Shown here: positions 43,287 to 50,587 of the stretch, piece by piece
Layout: each line of letters begins with the position of its first letter
Numbering within the stretch: position 1 is the first letter of the stretch
DNA from: CAIWHR01 sp039931775
Lineage (GTDB): Bacteria > Pseudomonadota > Gammaproteobacteria > Burkholderiales > Casimicrobiaceae
Length of the DNA: 64,000 bases
Assembly (NCBI GenBank): GCA_039931775.1
Contig: JBDTRG010000065.1
Location: forward strand, 1-64,000
Direction of reading: 5' to 3'
The notes under the pieces: generated by a model
The model's database searches: none
Seen by the model: only the letters and a program-made list of their open reading frames with translations
Told to the model about the DNA's origin: nothing
Made by a program: the position numbers and the translations under genes

Positions 43287-44546
43287 ATGCCCGTCTTTCG
43301 ATACAAGGCCGTCGATGCTGCGGGAGACCTCGCGACCGGCGAGATCGAAGCCGCCAACGAAGGCGAGATCGTCGATCGGCTGCGCGACCAGGGCATGATG
43401 CCGATGCAGGTGGCCCGCGCCGCTGCCGGCGCGTTGGCACCCGCTGCCCATCGCGCGGACCCGCGAGACGGAAAGCCCCGCGGGAAGCTCTTCGGCCGGT
43501 GGGTGCCGAAAACCGTGTCGCGCGACCAGCTGCTCGCGATCACGCGCGAGCTCGCCACGCTGATGCGCGCAGGGTTGCCGCTCGACCGTGCGCTCGAGGT
43601 GCTGATCGGGCTCGCCGATTCGCCGCCCGCCGCGGCGCTTTTGCAGCAGGTGCGCGACGACGTTCGCGGGGGCAAGTCGCTGTCGCAGGCGCTCGAAGTG
43701 CGGCGCGACGTGTTCTCGCGCTTCTACGTCAACATCGTGCGCGCGGGCGAGGCCGGCGGTGCGCTCGGCGTCGTGCTTACGCGCCTCGCCGACACGATGG
43801 AGCGCAACAAGGAATTGCGCGAGTCCGTGAAATCGGCGTTGATCTACCCGACGATCCTGATCGGTGTCGCGGTAATGTCGGTCCTCGTGCTGCTGGTGTG
43901 GGTCGTGCCGCAATTCGAGCAGACGTTCGCGCAGGCGGGCAAGGCGCTGCCGTTCGCAACACAGGTCGTCGTCGTCGTCGGCACGACGCTCAAGAAGTGG
44001 TGGTGGGCCGGCGTGTTGCTTGTCCTCGTCGCCGTCGCCTGGGTGCGCCGGCTGCTGCGCAAGCCGTCGGTGCGTGCGCGCTGGGATGCGCAGGTGCTGC
44101 GCCTGCCGCTCGTTGGCGACCTCGTCCTGAAGGTCGAGGTGGCGCGGTTTTCGCGGACGCTGGCGACGTTGCTGGGCAATGGCGTGACGTTGCTCGCGGG
44201 CCTCGCGATCGTCAAGGAGACGCTCGGCAACGTCGTGCTCGCCGGCGCGCTCGACGGCGTGGTCGCGCGGTTGCGCGAAGGCAAGGGATTCGGAAAGCCT
44301 CTCGACGAGACCGGCCTCTATCCGAAGCTCGCCGTGCAGATGATCCTGGTCGGCGAGGAATCGGGCCGGATCGAGGAAATGCTGAATCGCGTTGCCGAGG
44401 TCTACGATCGCGAAGTGGCGATGGCGATCAAGCGCTTCCTCTCGGTGCTGGAGCCGGCGCTGATCCTTTCGCTTGCCGTGATGATCGGCGGCATCGTCTT
44501 CTCGATCCTGCTCGGCGTGATGGGCATGAGCGAACTTGTCCAGTAA
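43287..44546 (+). CDS. gspF: Type II secretion inner-membrane platform protein GspF
   Basis: Polytopic platform protein contacting GspE and GspL. The 419-residue protein starts MPVFRYKAVDAAG and has two T2SSF cytoplasmic domains (about 85-205 and 285-405), each followed by helices near 180-205, 235-255 and 385-412. Motifs include LATLMRAGLPLDRALEVL, NIVRAGEAGGALGVVL and MILVGEESGRIEEML. It is 11 bases after gspE. Confidence 0.95.
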   Translation: MPVFRYKAVDAAGDLATGEIEAANEGEIVDRLRDQGMMPMQVARAAAGALAPAAHRADPRDGKPRGKLFGRWVPKTVSRDQLLAITRELATLMRAGLPLDRALEVLIGLADSPPAAALLQQVRDDVRGGKSLSQALEVRRDVFSRFYVNIVRAGEAGGALGVVLTRLADTMERNKELRESVKSALIYPTILIGVAVMSVLVLLVWVVPQFEQTFAQAGKALPFATQVVVVVGTTLKKWWWAGVLLVLVAVAWVRRLLRKPSVRARWDAQVLRLPLVGDLVLKVEVARFSRTLATLLGNGVTLLAGLAIVKETLGNVVLAGALDGVVARLREGKGFGKPLDETGLYPKLAVQMILVGEESGRIEEMLNRVAEVYDREVAMAIKRFLSVLEPALILSLAVMIGGIVFSILLGVMGMSELVQ

Positions 44547-44623
44547 CCCGTGTCTAAGCTCTTCCGCCGCGCTTGAGCCTCGCGCCGGCGGCCTGCGGGC
44601 GACGCCCCGTCAAAGGAAAACGG

Positions 44624-45055
44624 ATGAATCGAAGCGTACAGAAGCGTAACGCCGGCATGACGCTGATCGAAATTCTCGTCGTGCTGGTGCTGATCGGCGT
44701 GGTGCTCGGCATCGTTGGCGGAAATTTCATCGGCAAGGGCGAAAAGGCCAAGGCCGACGCGGCGAAGATCGAGATCAGCCAGATCGGGCAGACGCTCGAC
44801 CTCTACAAGCTCGAGATCGGACGATATCCGACGACGCAGGAAGGTCTGCAGGCGCTCATCGCGGCACCGGCCGGCGTCACCAACTGGAACGGCCCGTACT
44901 GGAAGCGTCCCACCGTGCCGAAGGATCCGTGGGGCAACGAGTACAAGTACGTCTCGCCGGCGCAAAACGCGCCCTACGAGATCGTCTCCCTCGGCGCGGA
45001 CGGCAAGGAGGGCGGCGAAGGGCCGAACCGGGATCTGTCGAGCACCCAGCAATGA
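44624..45055 (+). CDS. gspG: Major pseudopilin GspG
   Basis: Main subunit of the periplasmic pseudopilus. The 143-residue precursor has a prepilin peptidase site after Gly11 (NAG then MTLIE), with Glu at +5 and a hydrophobic helix. The C-terminal domain has KADAAKIEISQIGQTLDLYKL and YPTTQEGLQAL, followed by the DPWGNEY and calcium-loop region typical of GspG. ATG 44624 is preceded by AAAGGAAA. The prepilin peptidase gene gspO/pilD is not in the window. Confidence 0.96.
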   Translation: MNRSVQKRNAGMTLIEILVVLVLIGVVLGIVGGNFIGKGEKAKADAAKIEISQIGQTLDLYKLEIGRYPTTQEGLQALIAAPAGVTNWNGPYWKRPTVPKDPWGNEYKYVSPAQNAPYEIVSLGADGKEGGEGPNRDLSSTQQ

Positions 45056-45534
45056 ACGTTTGCGCGCCCGTCCGGTCGAAGCCCGCACGGCGCGCCGCAG
45101 TGTCCGGGGTCACGCTGCTCGAACTCCTGATCGTGCTGTCGATCATGGCGATCGTCGCAGCGCTGGTGCTGCCGATGTTCGGCGGCGAAGGCGTGTCGAC
45201 CAGCGAACTCAAGGGCGCTGCGCGGCAGGTCGCCGCGGGATTGCGCGTTGCGCGTAGCGAAGCGCTCGCCACCAGACAGGACACGCGTGTCCTCCTCGAC
45301 CTCGAGCAACGTACCTTCCGGATCGATCGCGACGCCCATGTGCATGCGCTTCCGCAGAAGATCGACGTGAAACTCTTTACGGCCCAAAGCGATCTCGTCA
45401 GCGACAAGGTCGGCGCGATCCGCTTTTTCGCAGACGGCGGGTCGAACGGCGGACGCGTCACGCTTGCCGCAGGTTCGCGCAAGTTCGACATCGACATCGA
45501 TTGGCTGACCGGCCGAGTCGCGATTCAGGACTGA
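45052..45534 (+). CDS. gspH: Minor pseudopilin GspH
   Basis: A 160-residue minor pseudopilin with a cleavage site after Gly19 (SG then VTLLE) and a hydrophobic N-terminal helix. ARQVAAGLRVARSEALATRQDTRVLLDL is characteristic of the GspH/FimT domain. The stop of gspG overlaps its ATG (ATGA). Minor pseudopilins H, I, J and K form the tip complex that primes pseudopilus assembly and contacts substrate. Confidence 0.92.
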   Translation: MNVCAPVRSKPARRAAVSGVTLLELLIVLSIMAIVAALVLPMFGGEGVSTSELKGAARQVAAGLRVARSEALATRQDTRVLLDLEQRTFRIDRDAHVHALPQKIDVKLFTAQSDLVSDKVGAIRFFADGGSNGGRVTLAAGSRKFDIDIDWLTGRVAIQD

Positions 45535-45541
45535 CACTGCG

Positions 45542-45976
45542 ATGCAACGCCGACCTGCGCCATGCGACGAGAGCGGATTTTCCCTGCTCGAAGTGCTCGT
45601 CGCCTTCGTGATCCTGTCGCTGGTCGCGACCGCGCTGTTCCGGCTATTCTCCGGCGCGCTCGGCAATGCGTCGGCCGCCGAAGATTACAGCCGGGCGGTG
45701 CTGGTCGCGGAGAGCGTCCTCGCCGAGGCCGCCGCCGTGGCGCCGCTGGTCGAGGCCACGAATGCCGGGTCGGCGGACGACGGACGCATTGCCTGGGCCA
45801 CGCGCACCTCGACCTATTCGCCGCCGGGTGTGTCGCCGGATCTCGAGCTCGCGGCGCAGACGATGGCCGTCCGGCTGTTTCGCATCACCGCGGAGGTCAC
45901 GTTCGCCGCGCCGTCCGGCGGGCAGCGCACGTACGCGCTCGCGACGACGCGCATCGGGCTGAGGGACTCGCGATGA
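45542..45976 (+). CDS. gspI: Minor pseudopilin GspI
   Basis: A 144-residue minor pseudopilin. The prepilin site follows Gly12 (ESG then FSLLEVLVAFVILSL), with Glu at +5. The remainder is a small alpha/beta domain with LVAESVLAEA and a beta-rich C terminus. Its stop overlaps the gspJ ATG (ATGA). Confidence 0.92.
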   Translation: MQRRPAPCDESGFSLLEVLVAFVILSLVATALFRLFSGALGNASAAEDYSRAVLVAESVLAEAAAVAPLVEATNAGSADDGRIAWATRTSTYSPPGVSPDLELAAQTMAVRLFRITAEVTFAAPSGGQRTYALATTRIGLRDSR

Positions 45977-46659
45977 GGCCGGCGCCGGCACATGCGCGCG
46001 GTTTCACGCTCGTCGAGCTCACGGTCGCGCTCGTGCTGATGGCGGGAATGGCCGCGGTGCTCTATGGCTCGCTCTCGCTGGCCGCGCGAACCTGGGACAG
46101 CGGCGAGGCCAAGACGCTGCAGGTTTCCGACATGCGCACCACGCAGACGTACCTTCGCGCGCAGCTCGAAGCGCAGTATCCGCAGCGACTGTGGAAGGTG
46201 GCCGGATTTCCGCTGCTGTTCGGAGGCGATCGCGACGAGATTCACTATGCCGCCGTGCTTCCGACCCGCGTTGTCGAGGGCGGTGTCTACCTCTTCCGCG
46301 TCGCGATCGTGCGCAACGGCGACAAATCCCAGCTCGTTCAGGAACGCCTGGTCCCCGACGTCAACGCCCTGCAGGAACCGGAGTTTCGCGATGCCGAGCG
46401 TTCGGTGCTCGCCGACGGCATCTCCGAGTTGCGGATCGGCTACTTCGGCCGCGACGCCGATGCGGCCGACACCGACGCGCCGTCGTGGCGGGACCAATGG
46501 GACGACAAGCAGCGGCTGCCGCTGCTCGTGCGGATCGACGTGAAGCCCGAGAAGGGCGTGCCTTGGCCGACGCTCCTCGTCGAGCCGCGACGCGCGCTCG
46601 AGTCGGGTTGCCCCGCCTGGGACCCCGCGGGAAAGCGCTGCCTGAGGGCGAGCGGATGA
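45973..46659 (+). CDS. gspJ: Minor pseudopilin GspJ
   Basis: A 228-residue minor pseudopilin with a site after Gly10 (ARG then FTLVELTVALVLMAG) and Glu at +5. The C-terminal globular domain contains FPLLFGGDRDEIHYAAVLP and the FRDAERSVLADGISELRIGYFG segment common in GspJ. It is coupled to gspI and gspK by 4-base overlaps on both sides. Confidence 0.92.
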   Translation: MRPAPAHARGFTLVELTVALVLMAGMAAVLYGSLSLAARTWDSGEAKTLQVSDMRTTQTYLRAQLEAQYPQRLWKVAGFPLLFGGDRDEIHYAAVLPTRVVEGGVYLFRVAIVRNGDKSQLVQERLVPDVNALQEPEFRDAERSVLADGISELRIGYFGRDADAADTDAPSWRDQWDDKQRLPLLVRIDVKPEKGVPWPTLLVEPRRALESGCPAWDPAGKRCLRASG

Positions 46660-47615
46660 GCAGACGGGCCTCCTCCTCCCAACGCGGTATCGCCCTCATC
46701 GCGGTGCTGTGGCTCACGGTGCTGCTGACCGTGATCGCGAGCGGATTCGCGTACAGCATGCGCGGCGAGGCCCTCGCGGCGCGCAACACGATGTCGCTCG
46801 CGCAGGCGCGCGCGGCGGCGGACGGCGCGGTCGAGCGCGTGGCCTTCGAGCTGTCGCGGCAGCGCACGCTGGCGGACGTGTGGCTCCCCGACGGTCAGCC
46901 GCGCGCCTGGACGGATGGCGACATCGCGATCACCGCGACGGCCATCGACGAGGCCGGTCGCATCGACATCAATCTCGCCGCCGATCCGCTGCTGAAGGGT
47001 CTCTTGCAAAACGTCGGCGGACTCGATCCGGAATCTGCGGAGCAGGTGCTGGAAGCGATCCTCGACTGGCGCGACCCCGACGATTTGCGCCGGCCGAACG
47101 GCGCCGAGGCTCCCGAATACCGGGCGGCCGGTCTCAAGTACGTACCGACCAATGGGCGCTTTGAGACCGCCGGAGAGCTGCAGCGCGTGCTGGGCGTGAC
47201 CCCGGGACTGATGGCAAAGATCGCCGACAGCCTGACCACCTATTCGCGCCAGCGTGGGTTCAATCCGGCGACGGCCACGCGCAACGTCCTGCTGGCGGTG
47301 CCGGGGATCACACCCGAGCAGGTCGATGCGTACATCAACGACCGGCGCGAAGCGATCGCCAATCGGCTCCCCATTCCCCCCCTTCCGGCCGCGCAGGGCT
47401 TCGCCACGAGCCCGTCACCCGCGTGGCGAATCCACGCCGAGGCGGTGGCGCCCGATGGTGTAACCTTCGCCCGCGACGCCGTGCTGCGTCCGCAGGGCGA
47501 CCTGCGTCAGCCGATGATCGTGCTCCTCTGGCAGGAGGGCGTGGCCGCTCCGCGACCCGGAGCCGGTTCCGCGACCGAAAACGCGATGCAAAACGATGGA
47601 ACGAACAAGCCCTGA
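46656..47615 (+). CDS. gspK: Minor pseudopilin GspK
   Basis: Large tip pseudopilin, 319 residues. The prepilin site follows Gly11 (QRG then IALIAVLWL). As in other GspK proteins, position +5 is not Glu (Ala here). The globular part has AAADGAVERVAFELSR, DEAGRIDINLA, an ILDWRDPDD.RRPNGAE segment and two GITPEQ-type helix-hairpin elements. The end overlaps gspL by 20 bases. Confidence 0.93.
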   Translation: MSRRASSSQRGIALIAVLWLTVLLTVIASGFAYSMRGEALAARNTMSLAQARAAADGAVERVAFELSRQRTLADVWLPDGQPRAWTDGDIAITATAIDEAGRIDINLAADPLLKGLLQNVGGLDPESAEQVLEAILDWRDPDDLRRPNGAEAPEYRAAGLKYVPTNGRFETAGELQRVLGVTPGLMAKIADSLTTYSRQRGFNPATATRNVLLAVPGITPEQVDAYINDRREAIANRLPIPPLPAAQGFATSPSPAWRIHAEAVAPDGVTFARDAVLRPQGDLRQPMIVLLWQEGVAAPRPGAGSATENAMQNDGTNKP

Positions 47616-49116
47616 ACTGCGGCAGCGGCTGCGCAACGCCGCCCAACGCTCTGGCCTCGCTGCCTTCTGGCAGTGGTGGAAGGGCGAGCTCGCGGGGCTG
47701 ATGCCCGGAGCCGCGCGTACCGCGTTGCGGCGCCGGCGCTTGCGCCCGATCGTCGCGTTCCAATCGGATGCGGCCGTCCTGTGGGCCCCGCGCGTCACCG
47801 ACGGCACCCTCGCCTTCGCCGAGGTCGCCCGCATTCCGCTCGGGGGCGACGCGGCGGAACTCGCGCGCGCCGGACACGCGGCGATCGGCTCGCTTCCCCG
47901 CGTCGCGTACGGCGGCGTCGTGACCGACGCGAAGGTCGCGGTCGCGCTTCCGCCCGCGCAGGTGCTGCGCAAGACGATCACGCTTCCCGCGGCGGTCGAG
48001 GAAAATCTTCACCAGACGCTCGCCTACGACCTCGACCGCCATACGCCGTTCAAGCCGGAGGAAGTCTATTTCGATGCGCTGGTCGTCGGACGCGATGCCG
48101 CGAAAAAGGAGATCCGGGTCCACCTGGCCGCGGCGCTCAAGTCGGCGGTCGACCAGGCGCGCCGTCGCGTCGAAGACTGGGGCGCGGCGGTCGTCGCCGT
48201 CACCCCGGAGTTGCCGACGGACTCGGCGGCGCTGGGCGGGACGACGCTCAACCTGCTCCCGTCCGCCGAGCGACCCGATGCGACGACGTGGCGCCGGTGG
48301 GAGGTCTGGGTGCCGCTGGCGCTGATCGCCGTCCTTGCCGTCGTCGCGACGGCGCTACCCGTTTGGCAGAAGCGCGGTTACGCCATCGCGTTGCTGAAGC
48401 TCGCCGACCAGGGGCGCGTCCAAGCCGACGCATCGAGCGCGCTTCGCGACGAGCTCGAGCGCCAGACCGGCGATTACAACTTCGCGCTGCAGAAAAAATA
48501 TGCATTTCCGGCGGCTCTGCAGGTCGTCGAGGACGTCACCAGGCTCCTCCCCGACGATACCTGGCTGATTCAGCTCGAGATGAAGACCACCGCGCGGGGC
48601 AAGGAACCGCGGCGCGAAATCGTCCTGCGCGGGGAAAGCGCGAACGCCGGCCGGCTGGTATCGCTGTTCGAGGACTCGAAGGTGTTCGCAGACGCCGCGC
48701 CGCGCTCGCCGACGACCAAGATTCAGCCAGGCCCCGGCGAGGTCTTCGACCTCGGCGCACAGTTGAAGCCGCTGCCGCTGCCGCAGGCGACGCAGCTTGC
48801 CGATGCCGTAGCCAGCGGCGCAGGCGCCGCCGCGGCGCTCCCCCTGCCACCGGCAACCCCGGCGGCCGGTCAGGCGGCGCCGGGCGCGCCGGCGCCTATC
48901 GGCGATCCGGGCGCCGTACCTGCGGCAAAGTCCTCTGCCGGCCCGGGCACCGCTGCGCCTCCGGCAAAAGCCGGCGCCGCGCCGCCCGCCGCCGCGCCGG
49001 CGGCGGCAACGGGTCCGGCCGGCGCGCCCGCCCCACCCCCTGACCGGGCCGCCGAAGCGCCCGCGCCGGATGCACCGGATGCTCCGGCAAACGGCGCAAC
49101 GAAGGCGACGCCATGA
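47596..49116 (+). CDS. gspL: Type II secretion protein GspL with a Pro/Ala-rich tail
   Basis: Bitopic inner-membrane protein linking GspE to the periplasmic parts. The 506-residue protein has a cytoplasmic actin-like domain (to about residue 230, with VAVALPPAQVLRKTITLPAAVEENLHQTLAYDLDRHTPF), one membrane helix (about 236-254) and a PilN-like periplasmic domain with VVEDVTRLLPDDTWLIQLEM. Residues about 400-506 are a low-complexity Ala/Pro/Gly tail not usual for GspL. It overlaps gspK by 20 bases and gspM by 4. Confidence 0.88.
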   Translation: MERTSPELRQRLRNAAQRSGLAAFWQWWKGELAGLMPGAARTALRRRRLRPIVAFQSDAAVLWAPRVTDGTLAFAEVARIPLGGDAAELARAGHAAIGSLPRVAYGGVVTDAKVAVALPPAQVLRKTITLPAAVEENLHQTLAYDLDRHTPFKPEEVYFDALVVGRDAAKKEIRVHLAAALKSAVDQARRRVEDWGAAVVAVTPELPTDSAALGGTTLNLLPSAERPDATTWRRWEVWVPLALIAVLAVVATALPVWQKRGYAIALLKLADQGRVQADASSALRDELERQTGDYNFALQKKYAFPAALQVVEDVTRLLPDDTWLIQLEMKTTARGKEPRREIVLRGESANAGRLVSLFEDSKVFADAAPRSPTTKIQPGPGEVFDLGAQLKPLPLPQATQLADAVASGAGAAAALPLPPATPAAGQAAPGAPAPIGDPGAVPAAKSSAGPGTAAPPAKAGAAPPAAAPAAATGPAGAPAPPPDRAAEAPAPDAPDAPANGATKATP

Positions 49117-49709
49117 ACACCGCCATCGCCAGGCTTGCACCGGCGCGCCAGCGCGCGCTCGCCGCCGCGCTCCTCGTGGTCGCGATCGTCGTCGTGCTGT
49201 CGGTATTGCTGCTCCCGCTGCTGCTCCTGCATAACCACTACGACGATTCGATCGCGACGCTCGAAGATCGGCTCGAACGCTACCGACGCGTAGCCGCCCA
49301 GGCGCCCGAGTACCGGAAGGCACTCGACGCGATGCGCGAGAAGGACGGTCGCCGCTTCTTTCTCAAGAACACGGCGCCGAACCTCGCCGGCGCCGAGTTG
49401 CAGGAACTGGTGCGCTCGGCGATCGAGGCCAACGGCGGGCGCATCACGACGAGCCAGAACCAGGGCCCGCGCGACGAAGGCCGCTTCAAGCAGATCAGCG
49501 TCACCGTGCAGTTCTTCGCGGCCACGCCGGCGCTTCAGAAGATCCTGTACGCACTCGAGGTCGGGCCGCCCTACCTTGCGGTCGAGAACATGACGCTGCG
49601 GCCGCTCAACGCCTTTCGCGGGTTCAAGCCGGGGCCCGGCCAGGAACCGGAAGTCAACGTGCAACTCGACGTCGCGGCCTATGCGTTCGCCGAGCCGGCC
49701 AAAAAGTGA
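49113..49709 (+). CDS. gspM: Type II secretion protein GspM (PilO-like subtype)
   Basis: A 198-residue bitopic protein with one helix (about 15-39) and a periplasmic ferredoxin-like domain (FKQISVTVQFFAATPALQKILYALEVGPPYLAVENMTLRPL). It is the partner of GspL. The sequence fits the GspMb/PilO-type subgroup better than the classic GspM. The ATG overlaps the gspL stop. Confidence 0.85.
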   Translation: MNTAIARLAPARQRALAAALLVVAIVVVLSVLLLPLLLLHNHYDDSIATLEDRLERYRRVAAQAPEYRKALDAMREKDGRRFFLKNTAPNLAGAELQELVRSAIEANGGRITTSQNQGPRDEGRFKQISVTVQFFAATPALQKILYALEVGPPYLAVENMTLRPLNAFRGFKPGPGQEPEVNVQLDVAAYAFAEPAKK

Positions 49710-49737
49710 CCGCCGCGCATTCGAAGGAGGACCGACG

Positions 49738-50541
49738 ATGAACAAACTCTCTCCGCCTCTCTCGGCCGCCCTGGGGTGGCTCTTTCCCCTCGTTGCCCTC
49801 GGCGCGCTCGTGGGCTGGGAGACCGATTGGGGTCGCGCCGTCGAGACGCGCCCGCAACCGGCCGAGTCCATCGAACCGAAGCCGATTGCCGCAGCGCTCC
49901 TCCCCGAGTTCGAGATCCCCGGGGGAATCGTGACGCGCACGGATACCGTCGCCCGAACGCTTTTCAATCCGACGCGCCGTCCGGCGCCGCCTGCCGCGTC
50001 GGAAGGCGCGACCGCGCGCCTGAAGCGAGGGCAGTTCGCGTTGACGGGAACGATGCAGGTCGACGGCAAGAGCATCGCGTTCCTGCGTGAAGTCGCCGGG
50101 AACAAGCCGCGGCGCGTGCATACCGGCGAATCGATCAACGGAATGACGGTCGTCGAGGTCAGGCCGGATCGCGTGCTCTTCGCGCTGGGCGACGAATCCG
50201 AGGAACTCTTCCTCAAGGTGGCGACCAACCCGCGTCCCACACCTCAACCGGTCGTTGCCGCGCCGCCCGCCGCGGCCATGGCCGCAGGGGTTCCGGTTGC
50301 GCCGGCCGGTGCGCCGGTGACCGGCGCCGCCACAGCGAACCCCGGCACGGGTAACGCCCAGACGGCCATCGAGCGCCGCCGCGCCGCGCGTGCCGCCGCG
50401 GCCGCCGCAGCGGCCGGTGGACAGGCGACGACCCCCACCCTATCCGGTGCCCCGCCGGCCCCGGGCAGCTCGCCGTGGGACCAGATCAACCAGAATTATC
50501 GGGAACGCGCGGCCGGCGGCGGTCGAAACCCCACGAAGTGA
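49738..50541 (+). CDS. GspC-type periplasmic linker (T2SSC homology region), no PDZ domain
   Basis: A 267-residue bitopic protein with one N-terminal helix (about 9-27) and a homology-region domain (about 100-160: FALTGTMQVDGKSIAFLREVAGNKPRRVHTGESINGMTVVEVRPDRVLFALGDE). This resembles the GspC HR domain that binds the secretin. The C-terminal 95 residues are Ala/Pro-rich with an ERRRAARAAAAAAAAGG run. No PDZ or coiled-coil domain is seen. It lies between gspM and gspD; in some genomes this gene is labelled gspN. AAGGAGGA precedes the ATG. Confidence 0.8.
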   Translation: MNKLSPPLSAALGWLFPLVALGALVGWETDWGRAVETRPQPAESIEPKPIAAALLPEFEIPGGIVTRTDTVARTLFNPTRRPAPPAASEGATARLKRGQFALTGTMQVDGKSIAFLREVAGNKPRRVHTGESINGMTVVEVRPDRVLFALGDESEELFLKVATNPRPTPQPVVAAPPAAAMAAGVPVAPAGAPVTGAATANPGTGNAQTAIERRRAARAAAAAAAAGGQATTPTLSGAPPAPGSSPWDQINQNYRERAAGGGRNPTK

Positions 50542-50587
50542 TCCTGATCGACGCCTTCCTCGCTGAAAGACTTGGCTTCACCTGGAA

